The notes: a model not told the origin generated them from the letters alone. Shown: positions 8,532 through 19,900, counted from the first letter of the stretch. The stretch: DNA of 64,000 nt from Synechococcus sp. 1G10 (GCF_002252625.1 NZ_NQKW01000001.1:186001-250000), one strand, 5' to 3'. Program-made: numbers and translations.

Positions 8532-9382
8532 AGCAGTTGACCCGAACCCAACAGGCGGATCATGCCTGAAGACAGCCGTTCGCACACCATTCCGCCGCCC
8601 TGGGGGGACGGTTGCCAGCCCACCACCCGCTCGCGCCGCAGCTGATCACACCACCACGGGGCCACAAGGGCATGGGCGGATCCAGTGACCGGATCTTCGC
8701 TGATGCCGAGGCCCGGTGCCAGGAAACGCAACTGGTAGTCGGCTGGAAACCCCTGCACCGTGGGGGAATGGCCGCTGGCGGCCAACGCCTGCATCAGCAC
8801 CAGGCCCTGGCGCACTTCGCCGCGCAACTCCTGCGCGAGGGAGTGCCCATCCAGGCCAGCCAGGTCGAATTCCGGCGGCAACAGCGCCACCCAGTAGCCC
8901 AGAGCCGAACGCCAGCCGCAAACCGGCGTCACCCCCAGCAACCGATCCAGCTCGGCGGGCAGGGGCGAGGGCTCAAGACCTGCTGAGGGGAGGACCAGCT
9001 GGGCGCGGCCCGCAGCGGATTCGCTCAGGCTCACCAGCAGCGGCCCGGAGCGGCTGTGCAGGCGGATCGAGGCACCTCGCGCCAGCAGGCCCCAATGGCC
9101 GAGAGCCAGGGCGGAGGCCAGGGTGGCGTGGCCGCAGAGCGGAACTTCACAGCGCGGCGTGAACCAGCGCAGGGCCCACTCGCCCGCGGGCTCGGTCCCA
9201 GGCTCAAGGCGGCTGAGGGGCAGCAGGAACGCCGTCTCCGACTGGCGCAGCAGGCCGGCCACCGCCTGCATCCAGGCGGCCGGCGCTGGCTGCTTCAGGG
9301 CCACGACCGCGGCACCGTTGCCCTGAAGCGGCCGTTCTGCGAAGGCCGTGATCAGGACGGCGGGCAGGGTGCCGTCGCTCAT
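8453..9382 (-). CDS. PhzF-family isomerase/epimerase
   Basis: This 309-residue protein is homologous to PhzF and to diaminopimelate-epimerase-fold enzymes. The catalytic Glu lies in Gln-Ser-Glu-Thr-Ala-Phe (about residues 47-52). Trp-Phe-Thr-Pro-x-x-Glu-Val-Pro-Leu-Cys-Gly-His-Ala-Thr and Glu-Asp-Pro-Val-Thr-Gly-Ser-Ala-His are family signatures in both halves. No phenazine genes are nearby, so the substrate is unknown. The ATG overlaps the gpsA stop by 4 nt (ATGA), indicating translational coupling. Confidence 0.85.
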   Translation of the reverse strand: MSDGTLPAVLITAFAERPLQGNGAAVVALKQPAPAAWMQAVAGLLRQSETAFLLPLSRLEPGTEPAGEWALRWFTPRCEVPLCGHATLASALALGHWGLLARGASIRLHSRSGPLLVSLSESAAGRAQLVLPSAGLEPSPLPAELDRLLGVTPVCGWRSALGYWVALLPPEFDLAGLDGHSLAQELRGEVRQGLVLMQALAASGHSPTVQGFPADYQLRFLAPGLGISEDPVTGSAHALVAPWWCDQLRRERVVGWQPSPQGGGMVCERLSSGMIRLLGSGQLLWDGRLRAGFEAGEAEDWSCCLPGPG

Positions 9383-10296
9383 CGCTCCTCAGCCTTGAGA
9401 TCACGCTCCATCAGGGCGCGCACGGCCTCATGGGGGGTGATGCGCCCCTCGATCAGGCCCACCACCTGGGCGCAGATCGGCAAGCGGGCACCGCCCCGCT
9501 CCGCCAGGGCCAGGGCGGCGACTGCCGTTGATGGGCCCTCCACCGTGGCATCGATGGCCCGGATCGCTTCCTCGGCACTGAGCCCATCCGCCAGGTGCAG
9601 ACCGAAGCGATAGTTGCGGCTGAGGCGGCTGTTCGCTGTGGCCAGCAGATCTCCCAGCCCGGCAAGCCCGTAGAGGGTGTCGGGAACTCCGCCCAGCTGC
9701 TGGCTGAGGCGGCCCATCTCCGCCAGCCCCCTGGTGAGCAGGGAGGCCTTGGCGTTGGCTCCCAGGCCCAACCCATCGCAGACACCGGCCGCTACGGCCA
9801 TGACGTTCTTGAGGGCACCGGAGAGCTCGGTGCCGATCGGATCGGTGTTGGTGTACAGCCGCAGTTGATCGCTGCTGAGGCCCTGCTGCAGCGACTGGGC
9901 CAGATCAGAGTGACGTGATGCCAGCACACTGGCCGCCGGCAGCCCCCTCTCCAGCTCGCCAGCCAGGTTGGGGCCACTCAGCACCAGGCTGGAGATGGTG
10001 GGAATCGAGCGCTGCCAGAGCTGGGATGCAGTGAGGTGGTGCTGCAGGTTCAGGCCCTTGGTGCAGCTGATCAGGGGCAACCCCGAGGGCCACCGGTGGG
10101 AGAGCCTCTGGGAGAGCTCCGGCACACCGGCCATGGCGATGGCGCAGAGAATCACGTCCTGGTTCGCCAGCAGGTCGGCGGGCTCACCGCCGTCGCGACG
10201 CGACCAGCTGCTGAGCTGGTGGCCACCCTGCTGGAACACCCGGCCAAGGGCGCGGCCCCAAGCGCCTTGCCCGAAAATGCCAATGCGTAGTGCCAT
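9379..10296 (-). CDS. gpsA: Glycerol-3-phosphate dehydrogenase [NAD(P)+]
   Basis: This 305-residue cytosolic enzyme reduces dihydroxyacetone phosphate to sn-glycerol 3-phosphate for membrane lipid synthesis. The N-terminal Rossmann motif is Gly-Ile-Phe-Gly-Gln-Gly-Ala-Trp-Gly. The substrate-binding region has Cys-Thr-Lys-Gly and Ser-Gly-Pro-Asn-Leu-Ala, followed by Leu-Lys-Asn-Val-Met-Ala-Val-Ala-Ala-Gly, all standard for GpsA. The frame extends to 10335, but the ATG at 10296 gives the usual start. It is the first gene of a four-gene overlapping run and is divergent from the SDR gene. Confidence 0.95.
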   Translation of the reverse strand: MALRIGIFGQGAWGRALGRVFQQGGHQLSSWSRRDGGEPADLLANQDVILCAIAMAGVPELSQRLSHRWPSGLPLISCTKGLNLQHHLTASQLWQRSIPTISSLVLSGPNLAGELERGLPAASVLASRHSDLAQSLQQGLSSDQLRLYTNTDPIGTELSGALKNVMAVAAGVCDGLGLGANAKASLLTRGLAEMGRLSQQLGGVPDTLYGLAGLGDLLATANSRLSRNYRFGLHLADGLSAEEAIRAIDATVEGPSTAVAALALAERGGARLPICAQVVGLIEGRITPHEAVRALMERDLKAEER

Positions 10297-10312
10297 CTCA
10301 CCATGATGGAAC

Positions 10313-11116
10313 ATGCCTCTTTCGCCCCTTTCCATGTCGATGCCAGCTCAGGGAGCTGGAGCCTCTGAAGGCGCCCAGGGGCTCTTCCAGTGGCGGGGGG
10401 ATGCCCTGGTGGTGGGCGGCGGCGGCATCGGCAAGGCGTTGCTCCAGGCTCTGGCGAAGCGGGCCCCCGCCCTGCGGCTGTGGGCCACCAGCCGGCGGCC
10501 GTGGCCTGCTGGGGGAGTGGTGCCGCCGGAGCGGGCCCTGGGCCTCGATCTCACCGACGACTCCAGCCTTGAGGCCTGCGCCAGGCGGCTGCGGGAGGAG
10601 GAGGTGAATCTGCGGCTGGTGATCAACACCGCCGGCCTGCTCCACGACGGTGACCTGCAACCGGAGAAGCGGCTGCAGCAGCTTCAGCGGAGCTCCCTGG
10701 AGCGCCTGTTCAGCGTGAATGCCTATGGCCCAGCGCTGCTGGCCCGATCCCTGGAACCCCTGCTGCCCCGCCAGGAGCCCGTGCACTTCGCCAGCCTCTC
10801 AGCCCGGGTGGGCAGCATCGGCGACAACCAGCTGGGCGGGTGGTATGGCTACAGGGCCGCCAAGGCGGCCCAGAACCAGCTGCTGCGTTGTCTGGCCCTG
10901 GAATGGGAGCGGCGCCTGCCCCTGGCCTGCGTGAGCCTGCTGCATCCGGGCACCACCGCCACGGCGCTCTCCGAACCCTTTCGCCGCTCAGTGCCGGCGG
11001 AGCGGCTGTTCAAGCCTGAGCGGGCCGCCAACCAGCTGCTCGATGTGATCGCCGCCCAGGGGCCCGCCCACTCCGGCCGCTTCCTGGCCTGGGACGGGAC
11101 GACGATTCCCTGGTGA
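10313..11116 (+). CDS. Short-chain dehydrogenase/reductase (SDR)
   Basis: This SDR of up to 267 residues has a glycine-rich nucleotide-binding loop (Val-Val-Gly-Gly-Gly-Gly-Ile-Gly-Lys, about residues 33-41), Asn-Thr-Ala-Gly, and a catalytic Ser then Tyr-x-x-x-Lys (Tyr-Gly-Tyr-Arg-Ala-Ala-Lys). It resembles the CsgA-like/C-factor group. In-frame ATGs also occur at 10334 and 10340; the shorter forms would leave more room for the divergent gpsA promoter. The substrate is unknown. Confidence 0.8.
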   Translation: MPLSPLSMSMPAQGAGASEGAQGLFQWRGDALVVGGGGIGKALLQALAKRAPALRLWATSRRPWPAGGVVPPERALGLDLTDDSSLEACARRLREEEVNLRLVINTAGLLHDGDLQPEKRLQQLQRSSLERLFSVNAYGPALLARSLEPLLPRQEPVHFASLSARVGSIGDNQLGGWYGYRAAKAAQNQLLRCLALEWERRLPLACVSLLHPGTTATALSEPFRRSVPAERLFKPERAANQLLDVIAAQGPAHSGRFLAWDGTTIPW

Positions 11117-11127
11117 GATTGGGGGAC

Positions 11128-11532
11128 TCAGGACTGGGGGGAGGGAGAGTGGGCGAATGACTGAAGCAGCTCCAGGGGGATCAGCTCCAGGCTGGAGACC
11201 TCGGTGGCCTCCAGCCGCACCGGTGGTGCCACTCCGTCGTCGTGGGCCTCGAGCCAGCGGGCGGCACAGACACACCAGTGGTCGCCGGCTTTGAGGCCGG
11301 CAAAGCCGTAGGCGGGCCTGGGGGTGCTGAGGTCGTTGCCCTGGGAGAGGGAATAGCGCAGAAAAAGATCGGTGATGACGCAACAGACCGAGTGCCTGCC
11401 GTGGTCGGAGGGATCGGTGCGGCAATGGCCATCGCGGAACCAGCCGGTCATCGGCTCACAACCACAGACCACCAGAGGCTGCCCCAGCACATTCAGCGAC
11501 AACGGGCTGGGGGCACTCGACGATTGATCCAC
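11128..11532 (-). CDS. DUF2237 family protein
   Basis: This 134-residue soluble protein has the conserved pattern of DUF2237: Gly-Cys-Glu-Pro-Met-Thr-Gly-Trp-Phe-Arg-Asp-Gly-x-Cys, then His-Ser-Val-Cys-Cys-Val-x-Thr-Asp-Phe-like and Gly-Asp-His-Trp-Cys-Val-Cys. The multiple conserved Cys and Asp residues suggest metal or redox chemistry, but no function is established. I chose the GTG at 11532 because it gives the usual family length. Its 3' end faces the SDR gene 11 bp away. Confidence 0.75.
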   Translation of the reverse strand: MDQSSSAPSPLSLNVLGQPLVVCGCEPMTGWFRDGHCRTDPSDHGRHSVCCVITDLFLRYSLSQGNDLSTPRPAYGFAGLKAGDHWCVCAARWLEAHDDGVAPPVRLEATEVSSLELIPLELLQSFAHSPSPQS

Positions 11533-11689
11533 GCAAAAACCCAGGCATTTACCCCGAGTCTGACCAGCCGCGGGCACGAAATCCAGCGGAGAGGTTGACG
11601 GATTCGGGGGGGCAGGCGTTAAAGCTCATTGAGCTGTGGTGTTGGAAGGCCTCCTTCTGCCGCCCTTCCGCCTTGCCTTCAACACCTTC

Positions 11690-11911
11690 ATGAGCTGGGA
11701 TTACGCCGAAGACGCTGCCTTCATGGCCCTGTACGACGCCTTCAAGGAAAGCGGTGAAACCTCCGCCATGGAATTTCTCGCCCACGGGGAGGGAGCCTTC
11801 CACTTCCAGGAACTCACCCAGAACGCCGCTGGAGAGGGAATTGATCTGAGCGACTCCGATGCTCTGGAGGCCTTCCAGCAGGACGTGATCGACAGCCTCG
11901 AATCGCTCTGA
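11690..11911 (+). CDS. Small acidic hypothetical protein, 73 residues
   Basis: This small acidic, helix-rich protein (Met-Ser-Trp-Asp-Tyr-Ala-Glu-Asp-Ala-Ala) has no recognised domain. The frame is open to 11636, but the ATG at 11690 gives a more typical soluble start. It ends 3 bp from the stop of the opposite-strand small gene. Composition and strict frame use suggest it is real. The function is unknown. Confidence 0.6.
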   Translation: MSWDYAEDAAFMALYDAFKESGETSAMEFLAHGEGAFHFQELTQNAAGEGIDLSDSDALEAFQQDVIDSLESL

Positions 11912-11914
11912 GCC

Positions 11915-12187
11915 TCAGCCGTAGAAGAAATCGATCTCCTTAGGCTTGAGGCCCTCCCAGCCTGCAGCCTTGAGCCTGGCATCGAGGCTGGCCTGGTCCA
12001 GGTGCTTGGAGCCGGTCTTCACCACCCGGTTGCGCATCGACTTGCGCACGCCGCTACGGGCCCGCTGAGCCTCCAGCGCCATCACCTCGTTGTAGAGGCT
12101 GAGCATTTCGTCAGGTATAGGGCTTCCATCGAGATCAAGGCCGGCGGCAATCGCCGCATCGACACCATCAGGACCGGCAATGGCCAT
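11915..12187 (-). CDS. Small hypothetical protein, 90 residues
   Basis: This protein has an N-terminal Gly/Asp-rich segment, a helix (Pro-Asp-Glu-Met-Leu-Ser-Leu-Tyr-Asn-Glu-Val), a basic middle (Arg-Lys-Ser-Met-Arg-Asn-Arg) and a C-terminus ending Lys-Glu-Ile-Asp-Phe-Phe-Tyr-Gly. I do not recognise a family. A GTG at 12205 is an alternative start. It lies downstream of metH on the same strand with a gap of about 60 bp, so it may be the last gene of the ilvE-metH transcript. Confidence 0.6.
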   Translation of the reverse strand: MAIAGPDGVDAAIAAGLDLDGSPIPDEMLSLYNEVMALEAQRARSGVRKSMRNRVVKTGSKHLDQASLDARLKAAGWEGLKPKEIDFFYG

Positions 12188-12249
12188 GGCAGAACAGGCA
12201 GACACCGACTCAGCCTGCCACCGCCCCTGCAGCCCTGGCGAGGGTGGAA

Positions 12250-15200
12250 TCAGGCACTGAAATAGCGGGCACGGCTGTGAACCGCCACCAGGGCGGTGGT
12301 GCTCTGCTCGGGATCGAGCTGATCGCTCTCATCCATGGTCAAGCCGATACGGCCGGCATCGAGCCAGGTGAGTTGCTGGCGGGAATCGGCCACGTTGGGG
12401 CAGGCCGGATAGCCGAAGGAATAGCGGCTACCGCGGTAGCGCTGGGCCAGCACGTCGCGCAGTACAGCCGGTTCCTCGGCCGCAAAGCCCAGCTCGCGTC
12501 GAATGCGGGCGTGGGTCCACTCCGCCAGCGCCTCGGCCATCTGAACGCCCAGCCCATGGAAGTAGAGATAGTCGGTGTAGCGATCGGCGGCGAAAAGTTC
12601 CCGGGCAAAGGCGCTGGCCCGCTCGCCCATGGTCACCGCCTGCATCGGCAGCACATCACTGGGCCCGCCATCGCTGAGATCGCGGAAGAAATCGGCGATG
12701 CAGTAGCGATTGCCGCCCCGCTGACGCGGCAGCTCGAAGCGCCCGAGCACCCGATCGCTGCCGTCGGGATCGAACACCACAAGGGCATTGCCTTCACGGC
12801 CGCAGGGGTAGTAGCCGTAGGCGACACGCGGCGTGAGCAGGGCCTCCTGCCGGCAGCGCTCGATCCAGCGCTGCAAGACGGGCTCGGCTTTCTCAGCCAG
12901 CATCGCCTCATAGGCCTGACGGCTCTGCTCCTGGCTCTTGCGGAGCTGCCACTGGCCGGCGAAGAGGGCGTTGCGATCGAGATAGGCAAACACCTCATCG
13001 AGGGGGATCTCGCTCTCCTGAATCAGACAACTGCCCAGGAAGGGCGGTTGCACGGCGGGCTCCTCCGGCACCACCTCGGAGCGATGGCTGGTGACTTCGA
13101 ACTGGCTGGTGGCGTCAGGATTTCCGGCTGTCTCAGGAATGGCAGCGGCTCCAACTGCTGCGGACTCAGCAGCCGTGGCCTGATCAGGCGTGTCGATCCC
13201 CTCCGCCACCGGCGCGGGCTCGGCTTCGACCTCCAGGCCGAGCCCCGCAGGCGCACCGGCGAGGAAGCCAAGGCGGTCATCCCACTGGCTGTTCCTGCGG
13301 GCCTCCGAGAGCGCATCCATGAAGCGCAGGTCGGCAAAGGCATCGCGGCCATAGATCACCTGGCCATTGTAAACGGAGCGACAGTCCTTCTGCACGAAGC
13401 GGGGGGTAAGGGCCGCCCCACCGAGGATCACCGGAACGGTGATGCCAGCCTCATTGAAGGCCTGCAGGTTGTCCTTCATGAAGGCGGTCGATTTCACCAA
13501 CAGACCGCTCATGGCGATGCAGTCGGCCTGGTGAATCCGCTGGGCTTCGATGATCGCCTCCACCCCCTGCTTGATGCCTAGGTTGATCACCTCATAACCG
13601 TTGTTAGTCAGGATGATGTCAACCAGATTCTTGCCGATATCGTGCACATCGCCCTTGACTGTGGCGATCAGGAACTTGGCCTTGGCACTGCTCACTCCAT
13701 CAACCTTCTCCATGTGCGGCTCCAGAAAAGCCACTGCTGCCTTCATCGTTTCAGCGCTCTGAAGCACGAAGGGAAGTTGCATCTGACCGGAGCCGAACAG
13801 CTCCCCAACCACCTTCATGCCATCGAGCAGAAAGGTGTTGATGATCTGCAGCGGCGGGTGGCTGGTCATGGCCTCCTCAAGGGCCGGCTCCAGCCCGATG
13901 CGTTCGCCATCGATGATGTGCTGACGCAGGCGCTGCTCCACGGGCAGATCGGCCAGGCTCGGACCCGATGCCCTCGCCTCTTTCGCACTGACCCCATCGA
14001 ACAGTCCGGTGAGCACGGTGAGGGGGTCATAGGTACAGATCGCTCCCGCCGCCTCCGATTCGAAACGGCGGCGGTCGAGGATCAGATCACGGCAGACCTG
14101 CTGATGCTCCTCGCTGATTTTTGCGAGTGGAAGAATCTTGGCGGGGCTGACGATGGCGGCATCGAGGCCCGCCTCGCAGCAATCATGCAGAAAGACTGAA
14201 TTGAGCACGATCCGAGCCGCCGGAGAGAGCCCGAAGCTCACATTGCTCACTCCCAGAACCACATGAACTCCCGGCAGATTCTCGCGAATCAGGCGGATGG
14301 CCTCGATCGTGGCGACGGCATTCCGGCGGTCCTCCTCGATGCCCGTGGAGATGGGCAGAGCGAGGGGGTCGTAGAAGATCTCATGGGCCGGGATTCCATA
14401 CTCAACGGCATCGCGGTAAGCCCGCTGGGCGATGCTGAACTTGCGCTCTGCCGTGCGGGCCATTCCCTCCTCATCAATGGTGCCAACCACCACCCCAGCG
14501 CCATAGCGGCGTGCCAGCTCCAGCACCTTGAAGAAGCGCTCGTCGCCATCCTCGTAGTTGGTGGAATTGAGGATGCACTTGCCACCGGCCACCTTGAGGC
14601 CGGCCTCCATCTTCTGCCACTCGGTTGAATCCAGCATCAGGGGCAGATTCACATTGGTGACAAGACGACTGACAAGATCGTGCATGTCCTTCTCGCCGTC
14701 GCGACCGACATAGTCGACGTTGACATCGAGCACATGGGCATTTTCCTTGATCTGGCCGCGAGCCAGGGCCACCAACCCGTCCCAGTCTTCGGCGTTGAGA
14801 AGATCACGCACCTTCCTGGAGCCGCTGGCATTGAGCCGTTCACCGATGATCAGGAACGAATTGTCCTGGTGATAAGGGGTGATTCCGTAGATCGAGGCGG
14901 CGGCCGGTTCGCACTGCAGAGCAGGACGCGTCAGCCGTTGCTCCGGCAGCCGCACCGGCCGGGGACTGGGGTGCAGATGCGCCGCCAGATCGGCCAGTGC
15001 CGCGATATGGCTGGGGGTGGTGCCGCAGCAGCCACCGATCACCTGGACCCCCAGATCCTCGACGAAGTGAAGCAGCTGCATCCGCAGCTCCAGGGGGGTA
15101 AGCCGGTAATGAGCCACGCCACCCACATTCTCCGGCAGTCCGGCATTGGGAATGCAGCTGATCACAAAGGGACTGTGCTCACTCAGGTAGCGGATGTGAG

Positions 15201-15954
15201 CCTTCATCTGCTCTGGACCGGTGGCGCAGTTGAGGCCGAGCACATCGATCGGAAAGGGCTCCAGAATCGAGACGACTGCGGCGATGTCGGAGCCGACCAG
15301 CATCGTGCCGGTGGTCTCCATCGTGACCGAGACCATCAACGGCCGGCGCTGGCCGGCGGCCTCAAAGGCCTCCTCCAGGCCTTGGAGCGCCGCCTTGATC
15401 TGCAGCACGTCCTGACAGGTCTCGACGATGAACAGATCGACATCACCCGCCAGCAGCCCCGCAGCCTGCTCACGGAAGGAGGCTTTCATCGTGTCGAAAT
15501 CGATATGGCCCAGGGTGGGCAGCTTCGTGGTGGGGCCCATGGAGCCCGCCACGAACCGGGGCTTGGCGGGGGTGCTGTAACGATCGGCCATCTCGCGGGC
15601 AAGCTCGGCAGCCCGTTGGTTGAGGACGAAGGCCTGATCCTCCAGCCCGTACTCCGCCAGCACGATCGAGGCCGCGCCGAAGGTGTCGGTTTCGATCACA
15701 TCGCAGCCCGCTTCGAGAAACTGACGGTGCACGGCCTGCACGGCGTCAGGGCGGGTGAAGACCAGGTTCTCGTTGCAGCCCTCGAGGGCGGCGCCACCGA
15801 AGTCCTCGGCGCTCAGATCCATCTCCTGCAGCGAGGTGCCGGTCGCGCCATCGAACACAACCACGGGCCGGCCTGGGCCGTGCAGGTGATCCAGAAACCC
15901 GACCCTGCCGGTTCCTGTCCTTGCCGCTGCCGCCCCGCCAACCAGTGCCGTCAT
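12250..15954 (-). CDS. metH: Cobalamin-dependent methionine synthase
   Basis: This 1234-residue four-module enzyme transfers a methyl group from 5-methyltetrahydrofolate to homocysteine via methylcobalamin. The N-terminal homocysteine domain has zinc ligands Cys243 and Cys309-Cys310 (Gly-Gly-Cys-Cys-Gly-Thr-Thr-Pro). A pterin-binding domain follows (Asn-Ala-Ser-Gly near residue 375). The B12 domain has the Asp-x-His-x-x-Gly signature near residue 770, with the lower-ligand His. The C-terminal activation domain includes Arg-x-x-x-Gly-Tyr-Pro-Ala-Cys-Pro. It lies 31 bp downstream of ilvE and beside cobN. No cobalamin riboswitch is visible immediately upstream. Confidence 0.97.
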   Translation of the reverse strand: MTALVGGAAAARTGTGRVGFLDHLHGPGRPVVVFDGATGTSLQEMDLSAEDFGGAALEGCNENLVFTRPDAVQAVHRQFLEAGCDVIETDTFGAASIVLAEYGLEDQAFVLNQRAAELAREMADRYSTPAKPRFVAGSMGPTTKLPTLGHIDFDTMKASFREQAAGLLAGDVDLFIVETCQDVLQIKAALQGLEEAFEAAGQRRPLMVSVTMETTGTMLVGSDIAAVVSILEPFPIDVLGLNCATGPEQMKAHIRYLSEHSPFVISCIPNAGLPENVGGVAHYRLTPLELRMQLLHFVEDLGVQVIGGCCGTTPSHIAALADLAAHLHPSPRPVRLPEQRLTRPALQCEPAAASIYGITPYHQDNSFLIIGERLNASGSRKVRDLLNAEDWDGLVALARGQIKENAHVLDVNVDYVGRDGEKDMHDLVSRLVTNVNLPLMLDSTEWQKMEAGLKVAGGKCILNSTNYEDGDERFFKVLELARRYGAGVVVGTIDEEGMARTAERKFSIAQRAYRDAVEYGIPAHEIFYDPLALPISTGIEEDRRNAVATIEAIRLIRENLPGVHVVLGVSNVSFGLSPAARIVLNSVFLHDCCEAGLDAAIVSPAKILPLAKISEEHQQVCRDLILDRRRFESEAAGAICTYDPLTVLTGLFDGVSAKEARASGPSLADLPVEQRLRQHIIDGERIGLEPALEEAMTSHPPLQIINTFLLDGMKVVGELFGSGQMQLPFVLQSAETMKAAVAFLEPHMEKVDGVSSAKAKFLIATVKGDVHDIGKNLVDIILTNNGYEVINLGIKQGVEAIIEAQRIHQADCIAMSGLLVKSTAFMKDNLQAFNEAGITVPVILGGAALTPRFVQKDCRSVYNGQVIYGRDAFADLRFMDALSEARRNSQWDDRLGFLAGAPAGLGLEVEAEPAPVAEGIDTPDQATAAESAAVGAAAIPETAGNPDATSQFEVTSHRSEVVPEEPAVQPPFLGSCLIQESEIPLDEVFAYLDRNALFAGQWQLRKSQEQSRQAYEAMLAEKAEPVLQRWIERCRQEALLTPRVAYGYYPCGREGNALVVFDPDGSDRVLGRFELPRQRGGNRYCIADFFRDLSDGGPSDVLPMQAVTMGERASAFARELFAADRYTDYLYFHGLGVQMAEALAEWTHARIRRELGFAAEEPAVLRDVLAQRYRGSRYSFGYPACPNVADSRQQLTWLDAGRIGLTMDESDQLDPEQSTTALVAVHSRARYFSA

Positions 15955-15985
15955 CGCGTGATCGTGCCAGCGATCACTCTAGAAA

Positions 15986-16903
15986 TCAGTCGCGCAGGCG
16001 GATGCGGGTGACCCAGTGGTCATAGCTGGGGTCCTTGCCCATGGTGATCTGGGTGAGCCGCTCGCGCAGCAACTCCATCACAGGGCGCTCCGTGGGCAGA
16101 TCGGTGGTCTCGACCCGCCGCACCGGAGTCACCCGTGCCGCAGTACCGCTGAGGAACACCTCGTCGGCCACGAACAGCTCGGTCTTGTCGACCGCCCGCT
16201 CGATCACAGGGATATCGAGGGCACGGGCCAGCTCCAGGATGCTGGCGCGGGTGATGCCCTCCAGGATGTCCTGATCAACGCCCGGGGTGATCAGCACGCC
16301 CTCGCGAACGATGAAGAGGTTCATGCCACTGGCCTCACTGACCTTGCCGCGGCTGTTGAGCAGCAGGGCCTCATCGAAGCCGCTCTTCACCGCCTCCGTC
16401 TTGGCCAGGGAGCTGGTGATGTAGGCGCCGCTGATCTTGCCGCGCAGGGGCAGGGAGCGGTCCTCCTGGCGGGTCCAGCTGCTGACGCGGCAGCTCACGC
16501 CATCGGGGGAGAGGTAGTCGCCCAGCTCGATGCCATAGATCAGGAAGTCGGTCTCGATGTCGTGCAGACGCGGCGCGATGCCGAGATCACTGGTGTAAAC
16601 GAACGGCCGCAGGTAGATCGGGGTGGTGGGACGGTTGGCCTGCAGAAAGGCGTCGATGGCGCTGAGAATCGTGCTCTCCTCCAGCTCAGCCAGCAACAGT
16701 CGGGCGCTCTGACTCAGTCGGCGGGCGTGGCGGTCGGCGCGGAACAGCAGAATTTCGCCAGGATCCGAAGGGTTGGGCAGGGCACGCATCCCCCCGAAGG
16801 CGCCGGTGCCGTAATGCAGCGCGTGGGTGGCCACCGAGAGGGTGGCCTCGGCGAACGGAACGCATCCGCCCTGGAACCAGGCGTAGGGGAGAAATTTCTG
16901 CAT
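15986..16903 (-). CDS. ilvE: Branched-chain amino acid aminotransferase
   Basis: This 305-residue PLP fold type IV enzyme catalyses the last step of Val, Leu and Ile synthesis. His-Ala-Leu-His-Tyr-Gly-Thr-Gly-Ala-Phe and the catalytic Lys in Lys-Thr-Glu-Ala-Val-Lys-Ser-Gly-Phe-Asp-Glu are seen. Glu-Ala-Ser-Gly-Met-Asn-Leu-Phe and Gly-Thr-Ala-Ala-Arg-Val-Thr-Pro are family signatures. I chose the ATG at 16903. It is divergent from cobN with an 89 bp shared upstream region, and is likely co-transcribed with metH. Confidence 0.93.
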   Translation of the reverse strand: MQKFLPYAWFQGGCVPFAEATLSVATHALHYGTGAFGGMRALPNPSDPGEILLFRADRHARRLSQSARLLLAELEESTILSAIDAFLQANRPTTPIYLRPFVYTSDLGIAPRLHDIETDFLIYGIELGDYLSPDGVSCRVSSWTRQEDRSLPLRGKISGAYITSSLAKTEAVKSGFDEALLLNSRGKVSEASGMNLFIVREGVLITPGVDQDILEGITRASILELARALDIPVIERAVDKTELFVADEVFLSGTAARVTPVRRVETTDLPTERPVMELLRERLTQITMGKDPSYDHWVTRIRLRD

Positions 16904-16992
16904 GCGGAGAAGCTTGGCTAGGGGGAGGAGCGGCCGGCTCCGCACCGTGGACGGGCCACGATCTTCTCACCGTCAGGACCGAGGATGGGCCG

Positions 16993-19900
16993 ATGCATCG
17001 GCTTGCGGCAGTTCCCGGCGCCACCGGCGACACGGATGGTCCCCTCTATGTGGAGCAGCCATCGGCTCCCCTGTTGCTGCTCAGCAGCGCCGACACCGAC
17101 CTGAGCGCGCTCGCGGGCCTGTTGCGCGACGAGCCGGCCCTGCTCAGCCAGGAGGTGCGCGGCCTCAATCTCGCGGCTCTGGATCACCCCGCCGTGATTG
17201 ATCACTATCTGGCCACCAGCCTGGGGGACACCCGGCTGGTGCTGGTGCGCCTGCTGGGGGGCCGGGGCCACTGGAGCTATGGCCTTGAGCGGCTGCGCCA
17301 CTGGGCCAGCGGCCCAGGCCGCCAGCTGGTGGTGGTGGCCGGCACCAGCGAAGACGAGAGCGACCTGGCGAGCCTGGGCACTGTGGATCAGGCCCTGGCC
17401 CTGGCATTCGGCCGCTGCCTGCGGGAAGGGGGGCGCGCCAACCTGCGCCGGGTGCTGGTCAGCCTCGGAGCGCTTCTGCTGGGGGAGCAGCCCGAGCCGC
17501 CGCTGACCCAACCCCTGCCCGATCCGGCCCCCCACGACTGGCGGGCCGATCCCGGACCCAGGGTCGGCCTGGTGCTCTACCGCGCCCTGTTGCAGGCGGG
17601 AGACACCGCCCTGGCTGAGGCCACCCTGAGCGCCCTGCGCCGGCGCGGACTCTGCCCCAGGGCCCTGTGGGTGAGCGGCCTGCGCGATGGAGCGGTGCAA
17701 CGCGGTGTGGCCGACCTGCTGGGGCGCGAAGGGGTGCAGGCGGTGCTCTGCACCACCTCCTTCGCCTCGGTGCAGTTCGAGGAGGCGGGCCTCGGCGCAC
17801 CGCTCTGGGAGTCGCTGAACGTGCCGGTGCTGCAGCTGCTCTGCAGCAGCTCCAGCCGAGACCGTTGGCAGAGCAGCAGCATCGGCCTCAGCCCGCTGGA
17901 TCTGAGCCTGCAGGTGGCGCTGCCGGAGCTGGATGGCCGCCTCACCACCCGGGTGGGAGCGTTCAAGGAGGCCGCCGACCGGGCCGATGAGCGGCTCACC
18001 ACTGCTCTGCACCGCTACGAGCCGGATCCCGAACGCCTCGACTGGATCGCCCAGCTGGTCAAGGCCTGGGTGAGCTTGCGCGGCACTCCCCCGGCCCAGC
18101 GGCGCCTGTCGCTGGTGCTTGCCAACTACCCCACCCGCAACAGCCGCCTGGCCAATGGCGTGGGGCTCGACACCCCCGCGAGTGCGGCGGCGATGTTGCA
18201 CTGGCTGGCCGCCGCCGGCTACGACCTCGGCAAAGCGGAGGAGCTGCCGCAGGATGGCCAGGAGCTGATCCGTCGTTTGCTGGCGGGCCGCAGCAACGAT
18301 GCCGAGAGCAGCCACCGGCCGCCCCTCGACCACCTTCCCCTGGCCACCTACCAGCTCTGGTATGGCGGGCTGCCACAGGCGGGACGGGATCTGATCGAGC
18401 GGCGCTGGGGTTCCCCCGACAAGGACAGCGGACTGGAGCGCACCGCCGGCGGAGTCGGGTTTCCGATCCGAGGTTTGCGTTTCGGCCGCACCCATGTGCT
18501 GATCCAGCCGGAGCGGGGCTACGACCGCGACCCCAGCCTCAGCTACCACAGCCCCGATCTGCCCCCCACCCACGCCTATCTGGCCCAGTACCTCTGGTTG
18601 CGGGAGGTGGAGGGCTCCCAGCTGGTGGTGCACGTGGGCAAGCACGGCAACCTGGAATGGTTGCCGGGCAAGGGACTGGGGCTCTCCAGCCAGTGTTTTC
18701 CCGAGTGGGCCCTGGGGCCGATGCCCCACCTCTATCCCTTCATCGTCAACGATCCAGGCGAAGGCTCCCAGGCCAAGCGCCGAGCCCAGGCCGTGATCCT
18801 CGACCACCTCACCCCGCCCCTGGGGCGTGCGGGATTGCACGGGCCGCTCCAGACGCTTGAGGCCCTGCTGGATGAGTACTGGGAGGCCTGCCAACTGGGC
18901 AGCGGGCGGGTGGCACCCCTGCGCCAGCGCCTGGCCGAAACCCTCGAGACCCTGGAGCTGCCCCTGGAGGCCTGTGACCTGGAGAGCCGTATCGATCGCG
19001 CCGACGGCTACCTCTGTGAGCTCAAGGAGGCCCAGATCCGTACGGGCCTGCACACCTACGGCCACTTGCCCTCCCCGGAGCCGCTGTTGGAGCTGCTGCT
19101 CTGCCTGGCGCGGCCACCCCTCGCCGAGGGGCCTGGACTGACTCAGGCCCTGGCGAAGGATCTGGGGCTGACGTTCGATCCCTGGGCAGATCCCGAAGAC
19201 GAGCCCCTGGATCCGGCCGACCGGCAGCTGCTGCTGACAGCCCTGGCCGCTGGTGGAGCCACGCCCACAGCGGCAACGCCCGGCGGGACAACGACAGAGT
19301 TGGCCCAGGCCTGCCGCCGGATCGGGGATGGCGTGGCCCTGCTGGAGGCGTGGGCCCTTCAACGGCTGCGACCCCTGCTGGCGCCGCCAGTTGAGTCGTT
19401 GCTGGAGCCCCTCTCGATTCCCATGGTGGAAGCACAGCCCTGCGGCGCCAGCACCCGCTCGGTACTGGAGCGAGTGCGAGGCGACCTGATCCCACGGCTG
19501 CTGCGTTGCGGTGAGGCGGAGCGAGAAGCCTTTCTCGCAGGGGTGGCGGGGGAGCGCATTGCCGCCGGTCCCTCCGGGGCCCCCACCCGCGGCCGTCCCG
19601 ATCTCCTCCCCACCGGCCGCAACTTCTACAGCGTCGATCTGCGCGGACTGCCTAGCGAAGCGGCCTGGGATCTCGGACGGCGCAGCGCCGAGTTGCTGCT
19701 GGAGCTGCACCTGCAGGAGGAAGGTGACGATCTGCGCCACCTGGCCCTCTCGGTCTGGGGGACAGCAACGATGCGCAACGGCGGTGAAGACATCGCCCAG
19801 GCTCTGGCCTTGATGGGGGTGCGGCCGGTCTGGGACGGGCCTACCCGGCGGATGGTGGACCTGGAGGTGATCCCGCTGTCCCTGCTGGGGCGCCCGCGGG

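Noticed and set aside
12244-16011. Two plus-strand frames of about 445 residues opposite metH
   Set aside because: Both lie inside metH, have His/Gly/Leu-biased composition and no recognisable domain.
16904-16992. Cobalamin riboswitch between ilvE and cobN
   Set aside because: The gap is 89 bp, too short for a full cobalamin riboswitch, and I see no B12-box-like sequence.
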